This document shows positions 41,952 to 51,060 of a stretch of 64,000 nucleotides of DNA, piece by piece; position 1 is the first letter of the stretch; each line of letters begins with the position of its first letter. The notes beneath the pieces are model-generated. The model was not told where the DNA came from, searched no databases, and worked only from the letters and a program-made list of their open reading frames with translations. The position numbers and the translations under genes were made by a program. This DNA comes from Labrys monachus (lineage in GTDB: Bacteria; Pseudomonadota; Alphaproteobacteria; Rhizobiales; Labraceae), in contig NZ_JAUSVK010000001.1 of assembly GCF_030814655.1 (NCBI RefSeq), positions 1-64,000 of the forward strand, written 5' to 3'.

Positions 41952-42826
41952 TCGGCCGCCAGATGGAAGGCGTCGAGATAATGGAAGGGCAGGGCGGCGA
42001 GCGCGTCGCGCAGCGACGCCAGGTCCCGCTTCAGCCGGTCGAAGGCCGGCAGCAGGGAGAAATCCTGCTCGTTCATATAGATCGCCCGGTTGATCTCGAC
42101 CTGCACGACATGGAAGCCGCCACCCGGATTGCCGTAATGCTCGGTGATGAAGCCGCCGGCATAGGGCTTGTTGCGCGCCACCGTATAGCCGAGCGCGCGC
42201 AGCGTATCGTCGGCACAGTCCATGATCAGCGGCGAGCAGCTCGTGCCGTAGCGGTCGCCCAGCACGATGTCGGCGCGCGGACGCTCGTCGCGCGCCAGCC
42301 CGCAGGAGGGCATGGAATGGCAATCGACCAGCAGCGCCACCCCGAACTCGCGATGGATGCGGCCGAACAGGCGCCGCAGCGTGCGGTGATAGGGCTTGTA
42401 GAGCACCTCGATGCGGTGGAGCGCCTCGTCGACCGACAGGCGCCGGGCATAGATCTCCTGCGATTCGCTCACCACGCGCGCCAGCGTGCCGAGCCCGCCG
42501 GCCACCCTGAGCGAGCGCGTATTGGCGTAGTTCGGCAGGCGGCCCTCGAACATGCGCGGATCGAGCTCATAGGGCTCGCGGTTGACGTCGAGATAGGCGC
42601 GCGGAAAGCGGGCGCACATCAGCGCCGTGCCGCTGGCGGCGACGTCGGCGAGGAGGAGGTCCACGAAGGCGTCCTCGGAGCGGCGCAGCGCCAGCGCGTC
42701 GAGGCGCGATTCGGCCAGGAAGGATCGCGGATAGATCCGCCCCGAATGGGGAGAGTTGAACAGCAGGGGCGCCGTATAGGCCGCCGGCTCGACCACGTCG
42801 AAGGGGGGGCTGAGCTCGATTTCCAT
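41948..42826 (-). CDS. N-formylglutamate amidohydrolase family protein
   Basis: 292 residues. Pattern: LLFNSPHSGRIYPRSFL, DAFVDLLLADVAASG, the metal-ligand stretch LLVDCHSMPS, and HYGNPGGGFHVVQVEINRAIYM. The family hydrolyses N-formyl-L-glutamate to formate and glutamate in histidine breakdown (HutG-like), and some members act on other acyl amino acids. No other hut genes are nearby. The start ATG at 42826 is the only family-like one. It overlaps the ChaC gene. Confidence 0.9.
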   Translation of the reverse strand: MEIELSPPFDVVEPAAYTAPLLFNSPHSGRIYPRSFLAESRLDALALRRSEDAFVDLLLADVAASGTALMCARFPRAYLDVNREPYELDPRMFEGRLPNYANTRSLRVAGGLGTLARVVSESQEIYARRLSVDEALHRIEVLYKPYHRTLRRLFGRIHREFGVALLVDCHSMPSCGLARDERPRADIVLGDRYGTSCSPLIMDCADDTLRALGYTVARNKPYAGGFITEHYGNPGGGFHVVQVEINRAIYMNEQDFSLLPAFDRLKRDLASLRDALAALPFHYLDAFHLAAE

Positions 42827-43048
42827 GTGATGACGTTATCCGCTCCGGCACGCCGGACATTGCCGGCCAGAAAATCACGGGCGCCGGCGCATCACAAGCA
42901 AAACCTGCCGCAAATTTCCATTTTCGGCCATGATCGGGGCAGACCCTGGGGAGTTAACCGTAATGCGATCTAAACGAAGCATTTACCCTGACGACGCTTT
43001 ATAGAGACCGAATTCGCTCCGGGCCCGCCGGGGAAGCAGGACGCCAGC

Positions 43049-43411
43049 ATGAACAAGATCCTCCTCGCAGAAGATGACAACGATATGCGCCGCTTTCTGG
43101 TGCGGGCCCTGCAGAATGCCGGGCATGAGGTGGTCTCCTACGACAACGGGCTGTCGGCCTATCACCGCCTGCGCGAGGAGCCGTTCGAGCTGCTGCTGAC
43201 CGACATCGTCATGCCGGAGATGGACGGGATCGAGCTCGCGCGCCGCGCGACCGAACTCGATCCCGACATCAAGGTGATGTTCATCACGGGGTTTGCGGCC
43301 GTCGCCCTCAATCCGGATTCGCAGGCGCCCAAGGACGCCAAGGTGCTGTCGAAGCCCTTCCACCTCAAGGATCTCGTCAACGAAGTCGACAAGCTTTTGA
43401 AGGCGGCGTGA
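43049..43411 (+). CDS. cpdR: CpdR-type single-domain response regulator
   Basis: 120 residues, a receiver domain alone. Phospho-acceptor Asp52 in LLLTDIVMPEMDG, acidic pair Glu8/Asp9/Asp10 in LLAEDDND, the Thr in MFITGF and the Lys in LSKPFHLKDLV are all in place. In Caulobacter, unphosphorylated CpdR brings ClpXP to cell-cycle substrates. The end with the hydrophobic VDKLLKAA is typical. The upstream region has a TTAACC motif (42954-42959), a possible CtrA half-site, but no full TTAA-N7-TTAA. A tRNA gene follows. Confidence 0.9.
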   Translation: MNKILLAEDDNDMRRFLVRALQNAGHEVVSYDNGLSAYHRLREEPFELLLTDIVMPEMDGIELARRATELDPDIKVMFITGFAAVALNPDSQAPKDAKVLSKPFHLKDLVNEVDKLLKAA

Positions 43412-43488
43412 CCCCAACGAAAGATTTGCGGCGGAGCGGCTTGCATGGCTTCCTTCAAACTGCTATCAGGCCGGCCTCCGCAAGCGAT

Positions 43489-43563
<75 letters not shown>

Positions 43564-43669
43564 TCGCTTTCTTGTTCCAGGGCACCGAAACAACGGTGAC
43601 CTCCACGGTGGTGCGAAGTCACCCGGGCTGTTGATCTCACGGGGCTTCCGCGCTGCGGACGCGCTGATG

Positions 43670-44863
43670 TCAGCCGAATCCGGCGCTCGAGCGCACGCAG
43701 CCATGGAGGGCGGCGAGCAGCGAGCTCGACCTTGGATCCCTGCCTTCGGATTCGAGAAGCGTGTTCGTGACATAGGAGAAGCCGGTTCTCAGTTCCGGCC
43801 AGGCGCCATGCATCGAGCCGCCCGCGCCGTCATGGCCGAAGGCGACTGCAGCCTCGCCGAAGGGCGCCGCTTCCGTCTGAAGCTGGAAGCCGACACCATA
43901 GGCCAGCTCCCGCTTGAGATAGGGCTCGACCCCTCGGGCGAGACATTCGGCACCCTGCCCGATGGTCTGGGGCGAGAGGATGCGGATCCCGTCCCTCTCT
44001 CCACCCCGCGCAAGGCATCCATAGAACAGCGCCAGGGCCCGTGCGGAGGCGATGCCGTTGCCGGCCGGGATTTCCGCCGCCCGCCAGCTTCGCGTGTTCA
44101 TGGCGAGGGGGTCGGCCGAGAACCGGGGAGGATTGTCCCAGATCGACCAGGCGAGGCGGTCTGTCCCCGGCGTTTCCTGCGCTTGGGCACCGAAGCCGGG
44201 ACCGCGTTCGAGCACCGCCACGCGGGTCTCCTGGTCGGCGGGAAGTCCGATCCAGGCGTCCAGACCCAGGGGCCGGGCGACATCCTCCGCGAACATCCGG
44301 CCGACGCTGCGGCCATCGATGCGCCGGATCAGTTCGCCGCAAAGCCAGCCGAAAGTCAGGGCGTGGTAATGGAGCTGCGTTCCGGGCTCGCCGATCGGCG
44401 CCTGGCCGGCAAGCAACTGCGCCATGCGGACATCGTCCGTCGCCTCGTCGACCGTCACCGGTGTCATGAGGCCGGGGAGGCAGGCCTGATGAGAAACGAC
44501 ATGCCGTACGAGCATCCGATCCTTCCCGCATGCGGCGAATTCGGGCCAATAGGCGCATACCGGTCGATCGAGTTCGATCCGGCCGCGCTCCAGAAGCAGC
44601 AGCATGCAGGTTGCGACGAGGCCCTTGGTCCCGGAGAAGATCGCGGCGATGGTGTCGGAACGCCAGGGACGGCCGCTGGTCCGGTCGGCCTGGCCGCCCC
44701 AGACATCGACCACGATCTCCCCGTCGACGACCGCGGCGAAAGCGGCCCCCGAGTCGCCTCGCTCGTGGAAGTTGGTCCGGAACTGCTCGGCCACGGCATC
44801 GTAGCCGGGCGAGACGAAGCCATGCATTGGGCTGCCGCGTTCGTCGTTCATCGGAAACCTCAT
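43670..44863 (-). CDS. Serine hydrolase of the class C beta-lactamase fold
   Basis: 397 residues from ATG 44863, which overlaps the preceding permease stop as ATGA; an ATG at 44851 is an alternative. The SxxK motif is Ser77-Gly-Thr-Lys80 in IAAIFSGTKGLVA, and the Tyr motif is probably in HYHALTFGWLCGEL. The GHDGAGGS stretch late in the chain is in the usual place of the KTG-like triad. No signal peptide is visible, so it is probably cytoplasmic. Such proteins are often esterases, amidases or aminohexanoate-oligomer hydrolases rather than beta-lactamases. As the last gene of a PotABCD-type operon it may cleave an imported amide or ester. Confidence 0.85.
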   Translation of the reverse strand: MRFPMNDERGSPMHGFVSPGYDAVAEQFRTNFHERGDSGAAFAAVVDGEIVVDVWGGQADRTSGRPWRSDTIAAIFSGTKGLVATCMLLLLERGRIELDRPVCAYWPEFAACGKDRMLVRHVVSHQACLPGLMTPVTVDEATDDVRMAQLLAGQAPIGEPGTQLHYHALTFGWLCGELIRRIDGRSVGRMFAEDVARPLGLDAWIGLPADQETRVAVLERGPGFGAQAQETPGTDRLAWSIWDNPPRFSADPLAMNTRSWRAAEIPAGNGIASARALALFYGCLARGGERDGIRILSPQTIGQGAECLARGVEPYLKRELAYGVGFQLQTEAAPFGEAAVAFGHDGAGGSMHGAWPELRTGFSYVTNTLLESEGRDPRSSSLLAALHGCVRSSAGFG

Positions 44864-45654
44864 GCTCTTCTCAGAGGGGATCGGCCCTCCACCGCCAGCT
44901 TGACGGCGACTGCGGCCATGGTCACCACGATGAGCAGGACCGATATGGCGGCGATGACCGGGTCGATGTTCTCGCGAAGCCCCGACCATATGCGGCGCGG
45001 CAGGGTGATGATTTCGGTCGACGTGACGAAAAGGGTGACCGAGATCTCCTCCCATGACAGGATGAACGACAGGAAGGCCGCGGAGAGGATGCCGAATTTG
45101 ATGTTCGGCAGGACGATCCAGACCGTGGTCTGCCAGAGGGAGGCGCCCATGTTCCGCGACGCCAATTCGAGCCTTCTGTCCACCTGGCTGAGGGCGACCA
45201 TCAGGGTGACGACGGCATAGGGCACCGCCATGACCGTGTGGGCGACGACCACTCCACCCAGGGTGTCGTAGAGCGAGGTTCTCGTCTCGAAGAAATAGAG
45301 CACCAGAGCGGAGATGATCGGCGGCACCGCCATGGGAAGAAGGACGAGGGCGACGAGAGGCCGGGTCAGCGCCGACTGCCGGTACCAGATGCCGACGCTG
45401 AACAGGATAGCGAGGAACGTCGAAAGCGCTGCCGCCGCGAGGCCTATGGAAAAGCTCGTCCAGATGCTGCCGAGCCATTCCGGCCCCTCGATCAGTTCCT
45501 GGTAGTGCCGCAGCGACCAATTGCCTTCCGGCATGGATAGATAGCGCTTGCTGGTGAAGGAAACCGGCACGACGGCCAGCAGCGGCAGCAGCAGAAAGAT
45601 CATCGCCGCATAGGCGAAGACGGTGCTTGGACGCCCGGGTCCTTGGGAATGCAT
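44860..45654 (-). CDS. ABC transporter permease, PotC type
   Basis: 264 residues with six hydrophobic helices. The EAA-like loop is LELASRNMGASLWQTTVWIVLPNIK, seen after VDRR. It starts VFAYAAMIFLLLPLLAVVPV and closes with helix segment VIAAISVLLIVVTMAAVAV. It would form half of the membrane channel with the upstream permease (four-base gap). Homologues import spermidine, putrescine, iron or organic amines. Part of a five-gene operon led by the ATPase gene. Confidence 0.9.
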   Translation of the reverse strand: MHSQGPGRPSTVFAYAAMIFLLLPLLAVVPVSFTSKRYLSMPEGNWSLRHYQELIEGPEWLGSIWTSFSIGLAAAALSTFLAILFSVGIWYRQSALTRPLVALVLLPMAVPPIISALVLYFFETRTSLYDTLGGVVVAHTVMAVPYAVVTLMVALSQVDRRLELASRNMGASLWQTTVWIVLPNIKFGILSAAFLSFILSWEEISVTLFVTSTEIITLPRRIWSGLRENIDPVIAAISVLLIVVTMAAVAVKLAVEGRSPLRRA

Positions 45655-45658
45655 CTTC

Positions 45659-46489
45659 CTAGCCTATCAATGTTTCTACGCGGGTCAGCTTCGACAGCAA
45701 CCAGATCATCGCCGACACGAACAGGAGGAGCACCACCGACAAGGCGGATCCGAGGCCCCAATCCGCGGTCTGGGACATCTGGGTGAAGATGTATTCGGCG
45801 AGCATGACGACACGCCCACCGCCGAGGATGGACGGCGTGATGAAGAAGCCGAGGGTGAAGACGAAGACGATGAAGAAGGCTCCAATCACGCCGGGCATCG
45901 AAAGGGGCAGGAAGACCTCGACAAATCTTCGGATGGGGCCGGCGCCCATGCCTCTGGCCGCGGCAGGAATTCTCGGATCGATCTGCCGCATCACCGACAC
46001 GATCGGGAAGATCGCGAAGGGGATCATGAAATGGACCATGCCGATGACCACGCCGAGATCGTTCCGGACGAGCGTCAGGGGCTCGCTGATGAGATGGGCG
46101 GCCATCAGCCCGTCATTGATCAGCCCTTTCGGCCTCAAGACGATGAGCCAGCCAAACGCACGGATCAGGACTGAAATCCAGAAGGGAATGAGGACGCAGA
46201 TCTCTATGAAACGCCGCCGCCAGAGCGGTCCGAAGACCCAATGATAGGCAAGCAGATACGCCACCATGACGGAAACGACGGTTGCCAGCAGGCAAATCCT
46301 GAGGGTGCGTCCCATGATGGCGTGTATATCGGGATCGACGAGGATCCTGACGTAATTGCCCAGACCGGGCGACGGCTCGGTGACACTCCAGTGGAACAGC
46401 CCGAGCAGCGGCAGGAGATACGAGACCGCCAGCAGCACCGGGAGCGGCGCCACGAAGACCGTCCATTCGAGAACCTTGCGTCTGTCCAT
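45659..46489 (-). CDS. ABC transporter permease, PotB type
   Basis: 276 residues with six hydrophobic helices (first VFVAPLPVLLAVSYLLPLLG). The EAA-like loop is RIPAAARGMGAGPIRRFVEV followed by FLPLSMPGVIGAFFIVFVF. It pairs with the downstream PotC-type permease. A 130-base spacer without features separates it from the binding-protein gene. Substrate preference cannot be read from permeases. Confidence 0.9.
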   Translation of the reverse strand: MDRRKVLEWTVFVAPLPVLLAVSYLLPLLGLFHWSVTEPSPGLGNYVRILVDPDIHAIMGRTLRICLLATVVSVMVAYLLAYHWVFGPLWRRRFIEICVLIPFWISVLIRAFGWLIVLRPKGLINDGLMAAHLISEPLTLVRNDLGVVIGMVHFMIPFAIFPIVSVMRQIDPRIPAAARGMGAGPIRRFVEVFLPLSMPGVIGAFFIVFVFTLGFFITPSILGGGRVVMLAEYIFTQMSQTADWGLGSALSVVLLLFVSAMIWLLSKLTRVETLIG

Positions 46490-46619
46490 TCTTCCCCGAC
46501 CTGCACATCCTCAGGAGCCCATCCATCGATAGGTCGGCCGCGCGAGGCTCGGTGTCACCCGGCGCACCGATCTGCGCGGGGTGACGATGCCGAGTTGTCG
46601 CCGGCTGGCGGAACGCCTC

Positions 46620-47741
46620 TCAGTTGGCGATCATCGCGATGAACCGGTCCAGGGCCGCGCCGTAGTTCTTTCCGTACCATTCCATGTCGACCGAATGCAT
46701 GATCTTCAGATGTTCCGGTTGCATGCAGTCGAACGGCTTGAGGTCCTCGGGAACCATCGCAGCCGCGGCGGGATTGGCGGGACTGCATCCGACGAGCCTC
46801 AGCAGCTCGATCTGAAGCGCGGGATCCTGCGCGGCGGCGATGAATTGATTGGCGATCTCGGCGCCTGCCGGGTTCTTGTTCATGTAGGACCATGACGACG
46901 GCGTCAGCAGCGCATCCTGGAAAGTGAAGGTGACGTCTCCGCCGGTATCCCGATGCACCAGCTGCGCGCGCGTACCCCAGAGCAGCCCGATCACCGCCTC
47001 GCCGTCGATGACAGCCTGCTGGCTCTCCGCTGCCGATCCCCAGAAGCTGACGATATTCGGCATGAAGTCCTTGATCTTCTTGAAGGCGCGATCAAGATCC
47101 ATCGGATAGAGCTTGTCCGGACTGACCCCGTCGGCAAGCAGCGCTGCTTCCGGCGCACCGATCATATATTTCGGCAAGGTCCGTTTTCCCGGAAATTTTT
47201 CCGCGTCGAAGAAATCGGCCCACGTCTTCGGCGGATTGTCACCGAATTTCTTCTTATTGTAGACCATGACATACGTATTATAGTAGTTGGCTACGCCCCA
47301 ATCGTGCCAATCGGAGCCGTGAATTTTTTCCTTCTTGACGATATTGTAGTCGATCTTGCCGAGGTAGCCTTTTTCTCCCAAGGTCTTGGAGGAAAAGAAC
47401 TCGGTATCCATCACGTCCCAGGAGATTTTTCCGCCTTCGAACTGAGCCTTGACCGCCCCCTCCGTCGGGCCGGAGCCGTCGCTCTTCACCCGAATCCCCG
47501 TCGCCTTGGCGAAGGGGGCGGCAAAGGCCTTCTCGAAGGCTTTCGTGCCGTCGCCGCCCCAGGTGACCATCACCATTTCCTTTTCCTGGGCAGAGACGGC
47601 CCCGGATTGCAGGGCGAGCGCGCCCGCGCCCATGAGAGCGATCCCCCGCAGGAACGAGCGACGGTCGATCTCGCCGCGGTCCAGCTTGAGTTTCAGAATA
47701 TCGAAGCAGTCTTTCTGGAATATCTCGTTCATCACCTTCAC
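46620..47741 (-). CDS. Periplasmic solute-binding protein, PotD/F type (Tat signal)
   Basis: 373 residues. The start is a GTG at 47741 with GGAGAA seven bases upstream; an ATG at 47732 is possible. A twin-arginine signal (DRRSFLRGIALMGAGALALQ) targets it to the periplasm. The mature part has MVMVTWGGDGTKAFEKAF, KKFGDNPPKTWADFFD and KFPGKRTLP, characteristic of the polyamine/opine-type binding proteins, and SPANPAAAAMVPEDLK near the C-terminus. It should set substrate specificity for the importer. Confidence 0.9.
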   Translation of the reverse strand: MKVMNEIFQKDCFDILKLKLDRGEIDRRSFLRGIALMGAGALALQSGAVSAQEKEMVMVTWGGDGTKAFEKAFAAPFAKATGIRVKSDGSGPTEGAVKAQFEGGKISWDVMDTEFFSSKTLGEKGYLGKIDYNIVKKEKIHGSDWHDWGVANYYNTYVMVYNKKKFGDNPPKTWADFFDAEKFPGKRTLPKYMIGAPEAALLADGVSPDKLYPMDLDRAFKKIKDFMPNIVSFWGSAAESQQAVIDGEAVIGLLWGTRAQLVHRDTGGDVTFTFQDALLTPSSWSYMNKNPAGAEIANQFIAAAQDPALQIELLRLVGCSPANPAAAAMVPEDLKPFDCMQPEHLKIMHSVDMEWYGKNYGAALDRFIAMIAN

Positions 47742-47777
47742 CGTTCTTCTCCCCTCTGGATTCGTGCGAACCGGCCG

Positions 47778-48980
47778 CTACTCCCGCGGCAGGATCATTC
47801 CGTGCTCCGGTTGCCAGGCAAGCCAGACCGACTGTCCCCATTGGGCGGAGTCGCGGGCCCACATCTCGGCCGGAATGGTCAATGAAAGCGATCGATCGCC
47901 GGCTCCGCCCGAGGAATGCAGGCTCAGCAGCACTGTGGCGCCATGGTATGCCACGCCGTCGATCACTGCCTGAACGGCGTTGAGCCCGGAAGGCTCGGCG
48001 ACCGAAAGGCTCATATGCTCCGGCCTCACGCCGAGCACGACCGGACCGGCCGCATGTCCGGGCGCCGTCAGCAAGCGGTCGCCGAAGCGTCCCGCCACGA
48101 TGCCGCCGGCCGATCCAGGCTCGCCGAGCGGGAACAGGTTAACCTGCCCCAGGAACTCCGCCACAAATCTGGAGCCGGGCCGAGTGTAGACATCCGCCGG
48201 TTTGCCGACCTGCATCAGCCGGCCGTGATTGAAGATCGCGACCCTGCTCGACAGTGCGAGCGCTTCCGACTGGTCGTGCGTGACGAAGACGAAGGTCGTC
48301 CGGAATTCGCGATGGATGCGCTGCAGTTCGATCTGGAGCTGCTCGCGAAGGGTCTTGTCGAGTGCCGAGAGAGGCTCGTCGAGCAGCAGGATGTCGGGGG
48401 AGAACACCAGCGCCCTGGCCAGGGCGACGCGCTGCTGCTGACCGCCGGACAGCTGCCTCGGCAGCTTGTCGGCATGGGCGGTCAATCCGACGCTTTCCAG
48501 AACCTGCGCGACCCTGCGGCTTCGATCGGCCGAGGGAACTTTCCGCACCCGCAAGGGGAACGATACGTTGCCGGCGACCGTCAGATGGGGAAACAGGGCA
48601 TATCCCTGGAAGACCATGCCGAAATTGCGCTGCTCGGCCGGGCGATGCGTGACATCCTCGCCGCCCTGGACCAATTTCCCGCTGGACGGCGCGTCGAAGC
48701 CTGCGAGGATGTTGAGGAATGTCGACTTCCCCGAGCCCGACGGCCCGAGGAGCGTCAGGAACTCGCCTTTCTCGATGCCGATGGAGATGTCCTCCAGAGC
48801 CTGGAAGTCGCCGAAGCGACGGGAGATGGCGATGGCCTCGAGCTGGATGTGCGACGCCCGGCCTGCATCGACGCCGCCGGCGGGGGTTGCCTGCGAACCA
48901 ATTCCCGCCGATTTGTTGCCGGCAAAGTTCCCGTCCCGGCGCGGCCGCGCTGCCGTCATGTTGTTCTCGACACCCTGCAT
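47778..48980 (-). CDS. ABC transporter ATP-binding protein, PotA type
   Basis: 400 residues. Walker A GPSGSGKST, Q-loop region, signature LSGGQQQRVALARALVF, Walker B ILLLDEPLSALD and the switch His in FVFVTHDQSEALAL are all present. The C-terminal quarter is a TOBE-like regulatory domain (VVLGVRPEHMSLSV). An unusual 45-residue Asn/Gly/Ala-rich N-terminal tail precedes IQLEAIAISRRFGDF. The start at 48980 lies 31 bases after the predicted transcript start of the sigma-54 promoter at 49023-49037; an ATG at 48959 is an alternative. First gene of the operon reaching to 43670. Confidence 0.93.
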   Translation of the reverse strand: MQGVENNMTAARPRRDGNFAGNKSAGIGSQATPAGGVDAGRASHIQLEAIAISRRFGDFQALEDISIGIEKGEFLTLLGPSGSGKSTFLNILAGFDAPSSGKLVQGGEDVTHRPAEQRNFGMVFQGYALFPHLTVAGNVSFPLRVRKVPSADRSRRVAQVLESVGLTAHADKLPRQLSGGQQQRVALARALVFSPDILLLDEPLSALDKTLREQLQIELQRIHREFRTTFVFVTHDQSEALALSSRVAIFNHGRLMQVGKPADVYTRPGSRFVAEFLGQVNLFPLGEPGSAGGIVAGRFGDRLLTAPGHAAGPVVLGVRPEHMSLSVAEPSGLNAVQAVIDGVAYHGATVLLSLHSSGGAGDRSLSLTIPAEMWARDSAQWGQSVWLAWQPEHGMILPRE

Positions 48981-49022
48981 TTAAAAGACTTTCGATGTGA
49001 CGGCCTGGCCTCGAACTTCAAC

Positions 49023-49037
49023 GCAAGGGGCATGCCA
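49023..49037 (-). promoter_or_regulatory. Sigma-54 promoter of the five-gene importer/hydrolase operon
   Basis: Read on the minus strand the site is TGGCATG-CCCC-TTGC, against the consensus TGGCAC(G)-N4-TTGC: the invariant GG and GC are correctly spaced by ten. A transcript starting about 12 bases past the GC would begin near 49011, 31 bases before the start codon at 48980. The 352-base gap here is otherwise free of genes. Confidence 0.8.
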
Positions 49038-49118
49038 GTCGCAGTGCGCGGCCGAAACCACGATAATCGACCGAAATCCCGCATTTCGGGGCCGTCGAGT
49101 GAAGGCTCTGCGACTCCA

Positions 49119-49134
49119 TTCTCGTAATTGAGAC
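49119..49134. promoter_or_regulatory. Upstream activating element for the 49 kb sigma-54 promoter
   Basis: TTCTCGTAATTGAGAC, a copy of the pattern GTCTC-N6-GAGAC seen upstream of three other sigma-54 promoters in the window. It lies about 115 bases upstream of the predicted transcript start, a normal distance for an enhancer-binding protein. The right half TGAGAC is exact; the left half has one mismatch. Confidence 0.6.
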
Positions 49135-49332
49135 GCGTGGGAGGCGGGGTCGAGGCAGCCGCCGGAGTCGCATCCCTCGGTCGGACCGGGGATCGGTCTC
49201 GACCGCCGATCGCCCCCCGGTGCTGCGGGTTGGACAAGTTCTCTCGGCTGCGATTGGCCGAGGAACGCGGCCGAGGCTCGTCATGATACGGGACTACGCG
49301 TCGCTCCCCTGCGCGGGCGTTCCCTCGGCGGC

Positions 49333-51060
49333 TCAGCGCGACTCGGGATTGGATCGCATCCTGACGATGCTGGCGACGACTACCAGCAAGAGGCATGACA
49401 ATCCCAGGATGGTGAACACGGCATTCACCGACGGCGTGAAGCCGAAGCGCATCTGGTTGAAGACCCAGATCGGCAGCGTCTGCTGGGGGCCGGCAAGGAA
49501 CAGCGTCACCATGACGTCGTCGGCCGACAATGTCAGACCCAGCAGGGCGCCGCTGATCACGGCGCCCTTCACCAGCGGCAGCAGGACGTGCGCAAAGCTG
49601 CTCAGACGGCCGGCGCCGAGGTCGAGCGAGGCTTCCATGAGCGAGGGGTCGAGCCGCCGCAGCCGGGCAAGCACGAGCAGGAGCGTGACCGGCATGACGA
49701 AACTCGATTGGCCGATGACAGCGCGGATGAGGCCGGAGGGGATGGCGAGGATCTCGGTGCCGAGAACCATGACGACGCCGAGCACCACGGCCGGCATCGC
49801 CAGCGGCAGCGTCAGCAGCATTTCGATGGCTCGCGCCCCTTTCATGCGCTGGTAGTGCAGGGCCAGCGCGAAGCCTGTCCCGGTCGTGGTCGAGAAGATC
49901 ACCACGCAGGCGGCGACGATCAGCGAGCGCTGCGCCGCGGCGAGGAGCGCCGTATTCCTGGAAAGATCGTCGTACCAGTGCAGGGTGTAGTCGGTGATCG
50001 GAAACGACTGCAATGTCGAGGCGCCGAAGGAGAAGATCACCATCAGGATCAGCGGTGCGTAGAGAAAGGTTATGACGCAGGTGTAGCCGAGACCGCCGGC
50101 GAGCGAGGCGAGCGAGGTGCCGCCGCCGCCGTCTGCCGCCGTCTTCCGGTCCTGGGATTCATCGCCGCTGAAGACCCCGCGCGTCGGGCAAAGCCACAGC
50201 AGCACGGCGAGAATGGCCGCCACGCTGAGGATCAGCACCACCGAGACCGCGGCCCCGAAGGGCCAGTTGTTGGCCATTCCGAACTGCGAGGAGATCAGCA
50301 CGCCCAGCGTCGTTCCGTTGATGCCGCCGATCATCGCCGGCGTGACGTAATCCCCGACGGTGACCAGGAAAGCCAGGCTGATGCCGATGGCGAGGCTGCG
50401 GCGCGTCAGCGGCCAGATCACGTGACAGAAGGTCTGGAACGCGGTCGCTCCCGAATCCTGGGAGGCCTCGATCAGGGCGGTCGGGATCTTCTCGAAGGCG
50501 TTCAGGGTCGAAATGAAGATATAGGGAATGGAAATATAGGCGAAGGTCAGGACGACGGTCGCCGGGGTATAGAGAAAGGCCTGCGACGGCTCGCTCAGAA
50601 TCCCGGTCGTGACGAGAAGCGAATTCAGCAGGCCCGACTGGCCGAGGATCAGGCGCCAGGAGAACACGCGCATGAGCAGGCTGATCCACAAGGGGATCAG
50701 GACGAGCACGGTCAGCAGCGCCTTGTGCCGTGTCACCATGCGGCCGACGAAATAGGCCATCGGATAGGCCAGGACCGCGCCGAGCAGGCTCGCAGACAGG
50801 CTGAATTGCAGGGTCGAGCCCAAGAGCCGCCAGAAGCCGGCGGACTCCCACAGCCTGGTGTAATTGGCCAGCGTCAGCGACAATTTCATGCGGCCGCCGC
50901 CCGCGCTCAGGAAGCTCGTGGCGATCAGCAGGAGGTTGGGCAGCACGACGATCAGCGCGAGCCACGCGAAGAGAGGCAGCTGCGCCAGCTTAAGCTTGAG
51001 GCCGATCCGCGGCCGGGCCGCCTGCATCGCGGGAGCGCTCATCTCGGCGATATCAGACAT
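49333..51060 (-). CDS. Fused PotB-PotC type ABC permease (single chain)
   Basis: 575 residues: two permease units in one polypeptide. The first half has about six helices (from FAWLALIVVLPNLLLIATSF) and the EAA-like loop IEASQDSGATAFQTFCHVIW. A polar linker with DESQDRKTAADGGGGTS follows. The second half has about six more helices (from YTCVITFLYAPLILMVIFSF) and the loop MEASLDLGAGRLSSFAHVLL. Polyamine-type importers usually have two separate proteins, so this is a fusion. The start at 51060 overlaps the ATPase stop by eight bases. No frameshift separates the halves. Confidence 0.92.
   Translation of the reverse strand: MSDIAEMSAPAMQAARPRIGLKLKLAQLPLFAWLALIVVLPNLLLIATSFLSAGGGRMKLSLTLANYTRLWESAGFWRLLGSTLQFSLSASLLGAVLAYPMAYFVGRMVTRHKALLTVLVLIPLWISLLMRVFSWRLILGQSGLLNSLLVTTGILSEPSQAFLYTPATVVLTFAYISIPYIFISTLNAFEKIPTALIEASQDSGATAFQTFCHVIWPLTRRSLAIGISLAFLVTVGDYVTPAMIGGINGTTLGVLISSQFGMANNWPFGAAVSVVLILSVAAILAVLLWLCPTRGVFSGDESQDRKTAADGGGGTSLASLAGGLGYTCVITFLYAPLILMVIFSFGASTLQSFPITDYTLHWYDDLSRNTALLAAAQRSLIVAACVVIFSTTTGTGFALALHYQRMKGARAIEMLLTLPLAMPAVVLGVVMVLGTEILAIPSGLIRAVIGQSSFVMPVTLLLVLARLRRLDPSLMEASLDLGAGRLSSFAHVLLPLVKGAVISGALLGLTLSADDVMVTLFLAGPQQTLPIWVFNQMRFGFTPSVNAVFTILGLSCLLLVVVASIVRMRSNPESR

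Noticed and set aside
42950..42990. CtrA binding site before cpdR
   Set aside because: Only a single TTAACC half is clear; the second half at the required spacing is missing.
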